Origin: Bretschneidera sinensis
Taxonomy: Eukaryota; Streptophyta; Magnoliopsida; Brassicales; Akaniaceae
NCBI GenBank assembly: GCA_023935145.1
Contig: CM043697.1
Location: 50,697,001-50,761,000, forward strand
Length of the DNA stretch: 64,000 nt
Direction: 5' to 3'
Shown here piece after piece: positions 11,527 through 25,803 of this stretch (positions within the stretch are counted from its first letter, which is position 1; each line of letters starts with the position of its first letter). The notes under the pieces are model-generated. The model did no database searches and was not told the origin of the DNA. It saw only the letters and a list, made by a program, of their open reading frames with translations. The position numbers and the translations under genes are program-made.

Positions 11527-13768
11527 AGATTCTGCATGTCTCATCTGTTAAGGCGATGGGAATTTTCTGTTCTTTTGTGTGAATTTTGATAAGTTTTTCC
11601 TCTAGTGTCTTGTTTTGTTATTCAATATTTGAAATTTTATGCCCGAACAAAAAGTTGGTTAAGCTTTAAGTTGTCACTGTTTTAAATCTTTAATGAATCA
11701 GGAATTATCTTCAATTTCATCATTAGTACTCTGACCTTACCATTGCAGTTGGATGATCACGTCCTTAAAGTGTAACTGAGCTCCTGTTGTTGCACTTTCA
11801 TTTATAATCGTGTAAGTTGTGTTTGCAAATTGGTTGGAGCTCTTAAAGTAAATCGTTTAACTGTCAGCATGTTTTACATGCCATTGTTCCCAAATGCCAA
11901 AGATCTTTCTGTTAATTGCAACTGTTACTATGAACCAGGAATTGCATTTACAATCGTATTGCACTAATGACACGGTCAATAATGTGGTAATCAAGTTGGT
12001 GCCTCCAGACCCGAAATAGAAGTTAGTGCCCTTCTTTGTCATGGATGTGTCCTTTTCTTAAAGGGTTTAAACCCAATAGATTTAGGAATTTGTTAAGGCC
12101 AAGATTTGAGAATGTTGCCAAACTTGACGGGCCTTTTTCTTTGCAAATCCTCGAGTTCTTATATTATCACAAATCTGCAAATGTAGCATAATCACTAGCT
12201 ATATTTGTGCTTTTTGAATGTTCCTATTATACACTTCAATATTGTAGAGTTGATCGATGGTGGCCTGGGTAATGGGAAGGATTCCAAGTGAGCTCACGTT
12301 ACCTTTTTCTTTCTAGCTTATTTGTTCTTGACCTAACCTCATTACAAATTGAAAATGTTTTATGTTATAGGTAACAATCTTTGCACCCAAAAAGATTAAG
12401 AAAGCCTACTTGCCAAAGAATCAGACTTTAAAGAGACTTTTATTTATTCGTTATGATGTGATAATACCTGACAAGTTGTCCAGATTGGGCAAATCCGAAT
12501 CTACGATTGAGCTAACCAGGACCGCTAGCCTGTCAAAGGACAAGGGCTCATATTACTTGTTATTAAATGTTGCGTTAAGCATGATGATTTATGGGAAACA
12601 TGAGTCTTAACTTTACTATTACCTTCATAACTATCACGAATGTACGTTTGAGTCAATCATTTGTTTAAGCCATTTTGCTAACCACACTAAAATCCTTCCT
12701 TCTAGTACCACCACTCCAGGCCAATTTAGGTAATGATTTAGTGTCAGAGAATGCCAGCTTTGATTGTCTTCAAAATTTTGAGATAAGGGCCCAAGGTTAT
12801 TATACAAACGCCAATTGAAGACAAATATCATTGCAATATGCCAAAAGCATGAAGCGCCCATGTTGGTGCCGAGTCCACATGCCTTGTTCCAATGGCTTCC
12901 TTTTTTGCAAGTGTTGAAGAATAATTCTTCTCAGGAGAGGGTTAAAACAACAACAGAAAAGTCCTTGTTCAAGAAGTTGAATAGGGATGTATCCAGACTC
13001 TTGAAAATCGTTTCCCTATGCTCAACCACCTCTAGTTGACTGATATCGATCAAACCGTAGTGTCCATCTTTAGCCATTCATACATGTCATATTGACACCA
13101 ACAAGATAGTGACACGTACATGTCTCTTACCAAAGGTAAAAGAAAATGAAACAACACCAATATCTCAAACTCTTGATCAATTGTTGACGTTCTAGTTTTG
13201 ATTTCAAAACCATATCGTTACTTTGACTTCCCCCTGAAGAAACTTAAAGTTTGTTGAATTGGCCAATCTTCAGGATAAACATTGATTTCACAGCTGAAAT
13301 TAGAGAACTCACCTCTCCATTCGACATCCTTCATACAGCATACAGTAGAACCCTACTAACAGTGTCAAATGCTAGTATTTCTAATAGAAACACACCCTAA
13401 AGCATCAGCCACGGCCATACTCTTAAGCACTATTATAGTGACATCAAAGTCCAATGATAGCAATTCATTCATTCAGAAAAACTAAGCTGTTCAAAGCATT
13501 GATTGCAAAAACAGATAAAAAAAGTTTTTACATTTTGAAAACCCAATTCTACATTTTTCTTTGGTCCAGCAATAGGCCTCACACCTGCTGCCAGATTGCT
13601 AAGGCTCGGAATGCCAACTCCCCAAAGCCAAAAAAAACTGCTCCAAATGTATCCCCATGTTTGAACCACGCAAAATATGTACAGGAGCAACTCAAGCCAA
13701 TCACAAAGTTTTGATAAATTGAACATTTGGGGGGCTTGCTGCGATCTTGGTGAAGCTTCACAAGATAT
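11527..13768. other. Intergenic spacer between RPS15 and the WRKY gene
   Basis: The RPS15 3' UTR presumably occupies the first few hundred bases. The rest has moderate base composition but no frame with recognisable domains. Short frames at 12,410-12,610 and 12,815-13,039 show no family features. The WRKY 3' UTR (minus strand) should occupy the end near 13,600-13,768. No repeats were paired within this stretch. Confidence 0.5.
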
Positions 13769-15743
<1,975 letters not shown>

Positions 15744-16260
15744 GTTAGTCTCCCCCAAAAAAACCTAATTCCCTAACCCCAAAATACCTAGACCATAAAA
15801 GCTCTCAAAAACCTACTATAGTATAATAGATCCTCAAGGTAAAATGGAAAGACCCATATGGTCAAAATTCCATTTTTATGTAAACCAAAGTCACAAATAT
15901 GATTTTTTTTTTATTAGAAATTCAGAAAAATCATCCGCTCGAAAGTCTTAATTTTACGAAACAGGGAAGACCCATAAGATCAGATTCAACTCAGTCTGTG
16001 AAAACCGATTGAAAAAGGGAGAAATCCAGATAAGGATGACAACACATATAGTAGCTAGCTCATTAAAAAAAACTTATAGAAATTTAGCAAAAGAAGCAAA
16101 GAGATAAAGTACCAAAGAACAGACCTTGTTGGACTTGGTGCTGTCAAACCCTAGATTCTTCTTCCATGGTTTTGAGATTGAAAGGAGTGAAAGAGAAGAC
16201 TTTGTTTTGCTTGAGAACCCATTTCCTTTTTTTAATATATAATTTTTCTAAGAGAGAGAC
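15744..16260 (-). promoter_or_regulatory. WRKY leader with short uORF, possible 5' UTR intron and TATA
   Basis: On the minus strand a seven-codon upstream frame (ATG at 16,167 to TGA at 16,144, encoding MEEESRV) lies in a CT-rich leader. It is followed by CAACAAG|GTCTG at about 16,121, a plausible donor of a 5' UTR intron whose acceptor could be the TTAG near 15,767. A TATATATT-like box lies near 16,235. The uORF is read directly from the sequence; the intron and TATA assignment are inference. Confidence 0.45.
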
Positions 16261-16329
16261 TCAGGAGAGAGCAAAGAACTCGATATAAAAAAAAGAGAGT
16301 AAAATGTTTAAGAGAGAGAGGGATTTAAA

Positions 16330-18779
16330 TAAGGTTGTGAAGCAGGAAGAGCTGAGAAATGAAACTGCCGTCTCTGTCACAGATTTGAGATGTGGGTCCC
16401 ACCAAAAAACCTTGGTTATTCTTCTTCTTCTCGCCATTTATGACTTTAGTTATGAGACTACCATTTCTAGCTTGAGTTTTACTACTTCCAGATATGCTGT
16501 GTTTTGTCTTATACTGCAAAATAGTTAATGGCAAGCTGGCTCAGGAGTTGGACTTGCCTTATACCCAGTGAGTGATTAATTACACGGCTGCACATATTTA
16601 TGACCATTGTTTTTACTGGCGAAAAAGTCGAATTGCGTGTTTTGTTACAATGAGATGAGCCATAAGGCGAATAAATTATAATGATAATTTTATAAATATT
16701 TATATATATATATATATATATTTTATTTTTTTATTATTATATTTTATAATTAATTAATTAATAATTTATAATTATTATTAAACTATATAACATGTAATAA
16801 ATGAATATTTATAAAGAACAATAATATTACAATAAAAATATTAACTTAACGATTAAGGTTGCATTTCTATTCAATTAGATATAAATTTCATTCTTAAAAT
16901 TGAATTTTTTTTTAATTTTATAAATTTTATAAAAATTTCAACAAAACATAAAAGCATTGTACCTCAAAACAAAAAGACATACGCTCAAACAAATAAAAAC
17001 CCTTAAAAATTACGTTTTGACCAAGTTCCGTCGTTTGGCGAACCCAAAAACAGGGCCTTTAAAAACACAGTTTATGACGCTAGCTTGTACATGTCATCTA
17101 GCAATGGTAATTAAATATGGCTACTGATTTGCTTAGACTCTTTAATATCACCTTTTTAAATCTCTATTAACTGTTCATAACTAATCTTGCTCAAACTCAA
17201 AACAATAAAATATTGAGATTTTTTTGGCTAATTGAATGAAAAAATTTTAAAGTTAACTACTAAAAGCAAATATTATTTGTTATTTCCAAGTGAATAAATT
17301 TTTGGTTAAATTAAGACTATAAGGTTATTCTTAGATTGGATTTGAATATTTTTCATTTAAAAATTAAAATGAAATTAAGTTTATGTGAAATTAAATATCA
17401 CATCATAAAATAAAAAAAATTCAAGTCCAAGTTTATCACGGTGACATTCAATTTTGTTATGAATTTAATCATCATTTCAATTCTCAAACGGAGATAAATA
17501 TAAATCCATTGGAATGAATTGTGTGTTTACGGGATAAAATGAAATGGAGAATAAGATAAGATTGATAAGTAAGTCGATAAGATAATTTTATTTTATCTCC
17601 AAATTAGGATGTTTTTATCTTATTATCATTAGATGTGACAACTCATTTTTTCATTATCTTATTCATTTAGATCCCGTTTGACCTAAACAATTTATAATTT
17701 AATTTATAGTTTTTGAAACTGTTTATGTTATAATAAAAATGAAATTATAAATTATTAAATGTTTGATAAAAATAACAGTGTAAACAGTTTTTATAAGACA
17801 AATTTAAATTAAGAAAAATGCAAACATGGAGATGAAAATAGTAATTTCCCTTCCTACCAAAAATAAATAAATAAATAATATCGTTCTTGACTATAAGTTA
17901 GTTCAGTTTTATTGATATTTTCTTTTTTAAGTCTGTTAGAATTTCTGAAATGGAATCATTTCCGAAATTGGGTTTGGTCATCCATATTACTGTAATGATA
18001 ATTTTTTACACTATGCTTATGAAAGAACACCCATACCATAAATAAAAATACCCATTAGGCATAAAATATAGTAAAACGAAAAAAATAAATGAAAATAGCA
18101 AAACCAAGTAGGGAGTGCCAACCAAAGCTTTTTTAAAATCATATATGTAAGCCTAAGAGCCTTTCAATTTCAGCATTAAACAAAATAAAAACATTTTTAT
18201 ATTTTATTTTGTTTTTTGTTTCAGTCAGTCTAAAATTGTTTTGGACAAAACAACATATTTCGATTAAAATATTATAATACTAATTTTTTTATATATTTTT
18301 AAAATTTTAACAGGATAATTTAAATTATTTTATTATTTCTTTTCAATTAAATGATGTAAATGATACGTTATCTTCAACATTTTATGTTTGAATGATAATT
18401 ACTTTATTATGATAGGTTTTTATAATGATATATAAAGTATGTAATTTGATAGTAGAAAAAAATTTTAATTTGGATTTATACTAAAAAATAATTTATAATT
18501 GATTTTAAAACAAAATTTTAAGTGAGATTAATTTATATATTTAAATAATGATTGTTTTTTTATAATTTATATTATTAAAAATATGTATAATTTGATAAAT
18601 ACAAATTTAAAATACAATCAAATCCAAAATAAATCGAGACTCAAGCATCCTATTTAAATATCTAAATCCAATATGCGTCTGACCAAAAAACATTTTGCCT
18701 TGCTTTTTATCCTTAAAAGAAATGCTACTGCTATTAAAGCACGGAGTAAAATAAATAAAAAATAAAAAATAAAAAAGAC
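16330..18779. other. AT-rich spacer upstream of the WRKY gene
   Basis: This is very AT-rich sequence with a short TA-dinucleotide run at about 16,700-16,722 and scattered A/T homopolymers. A W-box core (TTTGACC) lies near 17,016. No open frame with recognisable content is present. Some stretches around 17,330-17,830 look like decayed repeats, but no terminal structure was found. Confidence 0.45.
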
Positions 18780-19130
18780 AGAAGACTAAACAAAGGGCTA
18801 AGCCAGTAAGCTGCTGGTTGTTTTACTTTCTTTGCTTCATTTTCCCTCTATATCTGCGCAGCTGATCAAAATGTCCACCGAAAGCGGGACCCACACCGGC
18901 AAACGGGAGCATCCTATATAGCCGTTGTAAAAGTTAGCCAAAATAATAGTGCCACGTGTAAAATGCACTCCATAAAAGCGTGACACGTATCCCCATAGTA
19001 CTTTCACTACATATAAGATCTGCAATTTGCTATCTTGCGCCGGGAAATACTGTTAGGTCGGTGGCTGAAGCAGAATGGGGTCCATGGGTCCATTTCCGTT
19101 GACTTTTTTAGTTCCGTCTCTATCTTTTTA
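18780..19130. promoter_or_regulatory. GC-elevated island with ABRE-like and W-box motifs
   Basis: Base composition rises sharply inside a long AT-rich spacer. The island holds a CACGTG core (GCCACGTGTAAA, about 18,952), a second ACGT element (GACACGTATC, about 18,982) and a W-box (GTTGACTTTT, about 19,098). These match known abscisic-acid and WRKY-responsive elements. It lies about 3 kb upstream of the WRKY start and could be a distal promoter, or the promoter of a lost gene. Confidence 0.35.
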
Positions 19131-19608
19131 TCTCCCTCAACTATGTAGGGGTAATCATGTACTTTTGCACCTAAATGTTTAATACACTACTGTAGATTTT
19201 TTTTTGAAGATTACTACTGCAAATTATTTTAACACTTTTCTTTCACACCTAATTGATTATTAAATATGTCTCGATTGCAATAATGTAACGGAGACGGTAA
19301 TATAATCAATATTGGAATGAAATCAAGATTAAAATTTTATTACATTATTTGGTTAAAATATAAAATAAAATAAAAAAACTTTTGAATTAAAGCTTAAATC
19401 AATTATGGTGTTTGGTTAATATGTTCTTACAATTGGAATGAAATCAGAATGACTGTGTTCAGGATAAAACATATATAGAATTAATCATATTAATTATAAT
19501 GTTATATATTATAATTTTATTATATAATTATCTTATATTAATTAGTATATTAGTATTAATACTATTAATATTATATATTTATAATAATAATGTTATATTA
19601 TTTAACTA
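19131..19608. other. AT-rich spacer, no feature
   Basis: AT-rich sequence without open frames. The phrase ATTGGAATGAAATCA occurs near 19,310 and again near 19,434, suggesting a small local duplication. Nothing further is supportable. Confidence 0.4.
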
Positions 19609-20230
19609 TTTTTTATAAGTAAAAATGTATTAACAAGCATCAAGAGAGTGCAACTCTAAGTCAAATGCTAATTACAAGAAAATTCACAAAATCAAAAAGA
19701 TCATAAGTGTTTACAAAAAAAAAATGTCTTTTAACTCAAAAATTGAGGGTATTGAACCAACTATCTCTAATGATATCAATAGATCTTTCAACACTCTTAA
19801 ACATTCTACGATTTATCTCAATCCACACTAGCAAAAAATAGAGTGTGGGATCAAGATATAAGATTTTATAATTTCTTTAGGCACTATCAACCCACTCCAA
19901 GCTCAAACCTCATCTTTCATGGAATTTGTTATCACCCAAGAGATCTCCAAAATCCTTTAGACCATCTCTCATAAATTTCTAGCTAGAGAGCACTTCACCA
20001 AAAGATAAAACACGGACTTAACACAACCTTTGCAAATAAATTATATATTAATCAATACTTTCCCCCTTATTTTTAAGTTATCTAACGTGAGAATTTTCTC
20101 CTAAAAAGCCTAAAAAAAAAAAACCTTTTTTTAGAGTGCAAGAGCCCAAGATAACTTTCCAAGGAAACTTCGTAAGTCAACCATATGATCTCCATTAATA
20201 AGAAACTCATAAAAAATTGACCACAAAATT
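19609..20230 (-). mobile_element. LINE (L1-type) 3' end with zinc-binding RT C-terminal domain
   Basis: Read on the minus strand, this encodes the tail of a plant LINE ORF2 in a broken frame. ILTLDNL is followed by CKGC, a VKCSLARN segment and an IVPKEI segment, the layout of the zf-RVT domain that follows reverse transcriptase. It ends (left side) with a short A-tail preceded by TACTTAT (TTTTTTATAAGTA on the plus strand, 19,608-19,620). Several stops show it is dead. It is heavily 5' truncated, as is usual for L1 insertions. Confidence 0.6.
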
Positions 20231-20770
20231 ATATTATTTAATTATATTATAGTAGTTAATAATATTATTTCCAAATATTTAGTATTATATCGATATTTGA
20301 TAATATTTTATTTTTATTAATTATTAGTCAAATATTACTATATTTGTATATATATTTTTATTATATTATATTATTCTTATAGTAATATTATATTATTTTA
20401 TGATTTGTATAATATAATATTATATTCTATTAATATTTTCAAATATGTGTTAATTTATTTAGTTTTAATAATATATTTGATATTTATTAATTATTATTAA
20501 TATAATATTATTTTGATTAATATTTAATTACATCATTTAACTATCTTATACTATTAGTTAGTTATATTATTTTAATAATATTTATTTTATTATTTTTCAA
20601 ATATTTATTATTATATTAATATTTAATTATATTTTCAGGTATTTTTTATTTTATTTAATTTTTTATTTAATTTTCAATAATATATTTAATATTTATTAAC
20701 TCTTAATAATATATTATTATATATAATATTTTTTTATTATTATATTATATTATTTTATTATATTTTCAAA
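20224..20770. repeat. Extreme AT low-complexity tract
   Basis: Roughly 550 bp composed almost entirely of short A/T words (TTATTA, TAATATTA, ATATTAT). No inverted-repeat ends or coding content were seen. It may be a decayed AT-rich satellite or MITE cluster, or a matrix-attachment-like region. Confidence 0.5.
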
Positions 20771-21640
20771 TTTGTTGGGATTGATAGTCTTGCTAAAACT
20801 CCGGCAAAAACCACCGGATCAATCACGTACCTCTCACACGATGGTTTCAAATCTCTATCGAATATGTTATGTCATTTTAAATAATTAAAAGTATTAAAAA
20901 ATCATTTATTAGAAAAAACTTGAAACAAATTAGTACGATAAACCAAGAAAGAAGGGAAAAAATCTCTAAAAAAATAAAAGACAATTTCTTCTGTTTTAAA
21001 ACAAATCTGAAACAAAAAACAAAAAAATGAAGAATAAAAACCCAACTCTCTCTTCTTCTTTCTCTTCCTCACTTGGGTCTCTCCCGTTTTGCTCTCTCTC
21101 TCTCTTAGCAAAAAGCAAACTTGCCTTGTAGCAGATGCACATGTTCAACTGCAAAAAAAAATATACTCGCTCGGGTTTAAATCATTAAGACCATTTGAAG
21201 CTTTGTTTTTGAATAATTTTATTGATAATGTCAATATAAATGTGAAATTTAAAAATTAATATCATCAATAAAATTTTTTAAAATTACTAATAAAATTTTC
21301 AATTAGTCTAAACCATTGAGTTTAGACCCGAACCAATCAAAAAATCTTCGTACAACAAAATTATTTTCTATTTCCATATTATAAGGGAGTGTAGTTTCCA
21401 TTAGGGCAATGAAATGGAAATTGTTTTTTATTAAAGACTGCAACATATTGATTAGTTGTATTGTCCAAATTTGAGCTACGCTCCCCGACGAGCAGCTTCG
21501 ACTTCCACTTGTTTGTTTCGCGTCCACGCTTTTTATTTGACGGATAACATTGTTCTTGTTCTATATACAATTAAAACAATATTAGAATGAAATTAAGATC
21601 AGATAATTAATTTATTAAAGATTAATTTATGATATATGTT
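20771..21640. other. Spacer with short unrecognised frames
   Basis: It contains a CT-rich patch at about 21,040-21,110 and several short frames (for example minus-strand 21,303-21,527) without recognisable domains. No repeats were paired. Confidence 0.4.
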
Positions 21641-22450
21641 CTAGCATAATTCATGTGTGAGGATATAAAACCTTATATATCGACCAATGCGTAGCCCCTA
21701 GAGCATTTTACTTGATACGGGCTAGTTATTTTTTGACCCGTTTTGTACCTTATAAATAAAGATATTTGTTAGAGTTTAAATTATATATTCATAGACAAAT
21801 TTTATACTTTTCATTTTTAATGGTGAATTTCTCTGTTTACGCTTGTGGACGTAGGTCGAACCAACTGAACTACATAAATCTTTGTTTTTTATTTTTGTGC
21901 AGTTGTTTTGATTATTGTTTCGCTATTTCTTTTGGTTATCTTTATTGATCTCGTTACAACAAGCGGTATCAGAACTTGATTCTAATTGGTCGCGATAGTG
22001 TGACTCTCACGATGTTGCCCCATGATTGAGTCTCTGAATGAGATGCGTTTGTGTGTCCATGGTTGTTTGACTTATGAGGACTCTCATGACTTTGTCAGGT
22101 TTCCCCATGGTTGAGTTTGATTTGGTTTCTCTTGTTGATTGTGTGACTGGTTGTTCCATTCAAGGGGAGTTTGATATATAACTCACACGTGAGGGAGAGA
22201 TTTGTTAAGATATTCACATGTGAGTTATTCTACATTTGAAAGAAATAAAAAAAATTAGAGTAGCTTATATACTTAGTTTGAACCTAAAACTCTTGAATTT
22301 AAGCTTTTGATTCATATTGATACTCATCCATGTATATCAAATTCATGTCTATGTAATCTCTTTGCCTTGTAAAGTATTCCCGACCTTAACAGATTCTTTT
22401 ACCATCAAGATTGAGATTAATAAATTTGTGTTAAGGTGAGGTATGAACTA
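21641..22450 (+). mobile_element. Decayed short LTR element (TRIM-like) with PBS and polypurine tract
   Basis: An LTR-like 3' half (TTATAAATAAAG at about 21,752, then GTGGACGTAGGTCGAACC at about 21,845, the same style as the U5 of Copia-1) ends at about 21,962. A primer-binding-like GGTATCAGAACTTGATTC follows at 21,964. About 230 bp later a purine tract (GAGGGAGAGA) precedes TGTTAAGATATTCACATG at about 22,203, like the start of a second LTR. The two LTR portions do not overlap enough to be compared. A non-coding interior this short suggests a TRIM or a solo fragment. Confidence 0.45.
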
Positions 22451-22766
22451 GTTCCCAAACATGTCATAAATGTGTACTTCATTAACATCATGACATTATT
22501 ACTTATACATCAAAAAGTAGGAAAAAGGATAAAGAGAAAAAGAATAAAAGCATATAATTATGAGGAAAAACAAAGAGAGCAGGAAAGCGCTAAAAGCCAG
22601 GGGTAATTCATTCAGCAAAGCAAGAAATTAAACTTTAGGGTATTAAACTCTAAAAACACATACTAACTTTTATCTGAAAGAGAACAGGCAATAAAGCAAG
22701 AAATCTTTTACTACTACTCCGTATATTTGCACGCAAGTAAAATTTACAACTACTACATTACTACCT
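22451..22766. other. Host spacer bordering the pararetrovirus
   Basis: A-rich host sequence without features. It ends in CTACC next to the first base of the 133-bp terminal repeat. Confidence 0.45.
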
Positions 22767-22899
22767 TTTTCATGAATTTTACAACTATATCTTTCTAAAT
22801 TAACTCTTCTTCAAACCATGTTAAGTGTTTAGTGTTTACCCCACCAAAGTTTTAATTTCGGATTTCATCTCTTTATTCTCTAATGGTCATGCCACAAAA
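22767..22899 (-). repeat. 133-bp direct terminal repeat, copy A
   Basis: It is nearly identical to 27,870-28,002, same length and orientation, with about three mismatches by eye. It begins at the movement-protein break point and ends at host sequence. It is not an LTR: no TG/CA ends, and the flanks show no target duplication. Confidence 0.9.
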
Positions 22900-23398
22900 C
22901 ATAATAAAGATTGGAGGCTACTAAAGATAATAAAGAATTTTGAAAATTTAAATGTCTAGCATCTCTAAGCATCATTAATACAGGAGTGTCTATACCTAGA
23001 CGATGCAAAGGTTTAATAGCTATCTGGACTAATCCTAGATACAAATATTTAAAACCTTCTTGTCTATGTTTTTTCATAGCAGGTAAAGATAATAACTTAA
23101 TGCTTTCATTTTCTTTACTAATACTATAAGTTTGTTCTGTGGTTTTAATGGAGTAATCTGACCTAAAGTCAAAACTATCTATTTGGTAAATCCTATTGAT
23201 CTTTTGACTAGGTATATGCCAGTTAAGAAGGTCTTGTTCTATCTTAGCTATGTTAATTTCTTGGTTGTTGATGGAATAGTTTGGGTCATGATCATCAGTG
23301 GGATGATCATGGACTCTTGGAGGAGATGAGGGGTTGGATCCTGAAATAGATGATGAAGAGTCATCACCCTGTTTACGTCTCCTAAAGAGCCTATTCAT
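22880..23398 (-). pseudogene. Pararetroviral movement protein, N-terminal fragment
   Basis: The frame starts at the ATG at 23,398 and runs 172 residues. After an acidic, serine-rich N-terminus, residues about 105-165 carry the conserved block of the 30K-superfamily movement proteins (PAMKKHRQEGFKYL, LGIDTPVLMMLRDARH). Homology ends at about 22,900, where the frame enters repeat copy A and stops within ten codons. The rest of the domain is absent. In a live virus the protein would move particles through plasmodesmata. The tRNA-Met site 240 bp upstream fits the usual position before this gene. Confidence 0.8.
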
Positions 23399-24181
23399 AC
23401 TAAATGATTTGAAGATATGACAAAAAGATGACTGTTACAATGAGTGAATAGTGTGACTGCCTGTGACTGCCGGGACCACCTAACACGGCTGACCAACGGA
23501 CTTACAAAGGGCTGACCAACGGACTCAATATCACGAACGGCCTTACCACCACACAAACACCAGAATAACAGTAATCTAAGGGCAATATAATCAAAGCAGA
23601 AAGATGAACAGTATCACAAATGAAACATGAACATGGCACCTGGCTCTGATACCAAAACGTGTGCAGGATCGTTCAAAAAGCGTTCAAATCAAAAAGTTAA
23701 ATATAAATAAATGAAAGTTCTGAAGAAATATTGAAAACGATGCAAGTTTTTATTGATAAATAAGAGAGTATATTTTACAGTGGTTTAAGTGCTGGAGACA
23801 GGCTCACTTGTGAATAAATCACTTTTTCTCACTGTATATAAAATTACAGAGCTTCTCACAATCACTCAAAGCAAATCGAAACTGAAAAACAAACTCTGCC
23901 TAGGGCATAATTACAATAAGTATTTATACTACAAGCTAGTCTTAATCTTCTTGGTCTTCAGCATTATGGAAGGCTGAGCTGTCTTGAACTGTAGATACTT
24001 TTGCGATTCATCTTCATCTGGCTGAGAATCTTGCAGCTTTTGCGCTGGCTGAGACTATTTGTCTTTTTGTGTCTGCTGATAACTGTTTTCTTTTTGTGAA
24101 ATGGATGATACTGTTTGGCGTTTTGTGTCGGTTGATAACTTTTCTTGATTCTAAATGCTTTTACTTTTGTGTTGGCAGGAA
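23399..24181 (-). promoter_or_regulatory. Pararetroviral intergenic region with tRNA-Met primer site
   Basis: On the minus strand TGGTATCAGAGCCA at 23,654-23,641 is complementary to initiator tRNA-Met, the minus-strand DNA primer of caulimovirids. About 185 bp upstream of it (around 23,845-23,838) lies TTATATAC, a candidate TATA box for the pregenomic promoter. A leader of about 240 bp precedes the movement-protein ATG. No intact frame is present, as expected for this region. Confidence 0.7.
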
Positions 24182-25373
24182 CTATTGGTGTTGTCTTGCG
24201 TCGGCAACTTCAAACTCCATATCTTCAAAAGGATCTTGGGCCCAATAATTTTGTGGAAGCGGGATGTCAGAAGGAGATTGAGTGCTGTCATTTTCACTGT
24301 TGTCGGAGTCTGATATTTGTGATAATTCTTCAAGTAATTGTTTCATTCTTTCTTTTTTGGATATGCTGGAGGATGAGACACTTGGCTTCTTTATCTTCTT
24401 GAGGTGGCCAGGATTGTCTTGAAACCATTTTTTTATAGTATTAATGTCTGAATAAGAGCAATTATATTTCGTCCACCATTTGATCTTGAAGATTCTTTTG
24501 AGGGCATGTATTCCAAGGTGGGATGAGACTATGGAATAATCCCAAGCAAGGATCCATGGTATTGCAAACATACCAACAAAAAGTAATTCATAGGCATAAG
24601 GTTTGCTATCAGAGATATGGTTTATAAAGTATTGGAGGGATTCTTGGGTTTTTGCTGGGAAGATTATAGAACTGGTGCCAAAAAGGTGCCACCAATCAAA
24701 AAACCATGTAGGGAATTCAAAACGGACTTTTTTGTCAAAAAAAGATAAACCACGAATAGATTTTTGGTTTAATAAAAAATATATTATACCAGACTGTTTG
24801 GTAGTCATGATAATTGTAGGTTGGAGGGACAAAGGATATGGAAAAGAGTTTTAGCATATAATGGTCTGCAATTTTTTCTGGTTTAATTATTTTTAGAATT
24901 TTGCATTTGGAATAGATTATTCTGGAAGGGTCAAGAGGGTCATAAGTATGGGTAATCTCTGCTGATTTTGTATCAATCAAAATTAACTCATAAAATCTCT
25001 GAGTCTTATGGATATCATTAGGAATATATTGAAAACTTGCAGGAAAAATATGATTAGAATATAACCATTGGATGATTTTGTTTTGGTCATTATCATTAGA
25101 TGGAATAGGTAAGGTGGTACATCTGATATATTCTTGGTTGGGTTTTTCGTAATATTGAGTAGGAGGACTTTTTGGTTGGGATGATAAGATTTGGGAATAG
25201 GTTTGGGTTGATAATTCAGGAAATGCTTGGAGATCTTCTAGTGGGGAAAATCTGTTGGATTTTTGTGGAGTTTTTGGTGCCAAATGAGGTCTTGGAGATG
25301 TGTAATAGTCAGAGAGGTCTTGGGGTTTTGGGGAAGGATTAACCTTCTCCTTTCCCTTGCGAGAGGACGACAT
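24182..25373 (-). pseudogene. Pararetroviral second ORF, frameshifted
   Basis: The ATG at 25,373 overlaps the end of the RNase H frame in another register. The first frame (25,373-24,735) starts with a basic, proline-rich segment and contains a tryptophan/tyrosine-rich middle (QWLYSNHIFPASFQYI). A frameshift in the A/T run near 24,760 passes the homology to the frame ending at 24,182, which has a WFFDWWHLFG segment and an acidic serine-rich tail. Similar accessory ORFs follow the polymerase in florendoviruses; their function is unknown. Confidence 0.6.
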
Positions 25374-25803
25374 CTTGTTGTTTATCCTGTAAAAATTCCC
25401 GAGTAAGGAAATCAGGAAGGGAATTATGCTCTCCTTTTATGTATTCTATCTGAAAGTCAAAGGCACTTAATATTGCTTGCCATCTTGCAAAAATTTGTTT
25501 AGAAACCAAAATTTGAACATCCTTTTGTAAAATCTCTTTTGTTGATTTACAATCAATGCGTAATAAAAACGTTTTTCCATATAAATCATCTTGAAACTTT
25601 GATATGCATAAAACTATGGATAAAACTTCCTTTTTTATTGTTGAATAATTTTTTTGTGCTCCAAGCCAACTTCCAGAGTGATATCGGACTATTTGTTCAA
25701 TGGATTGACATGGAAGGAGCTATTTGAGAATACCACCATATCCTGTATTGGAGGCATCAGTCTTAATAATTATTTGAGCTGAGGGAGACAGGATACCCAA
25801 ACA
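25355..25803 (-). pseudogene. Pararetroviral RNase H domain
   Basis: It continues the polymerase after a stop at 25,804-25,806. It shows IIIKTDASNTGYGG at the start (the catalytic aspartate region), the conserved KNYSTIKKEVL helix and an FQIEYIKGEHN-LPDFLTR end. One internal TAG lies at 25,720-25,722. It would degrade the RNA strand during viral reverse transcription. Confidence 0.8.

Noticed and set aside
15744..15758. Five-codon N-terminal extension of the WRKY protein
   Set aside because: It would begin at TTG; the first ATG in frame is at 15,743 and matches the family N-terminus.
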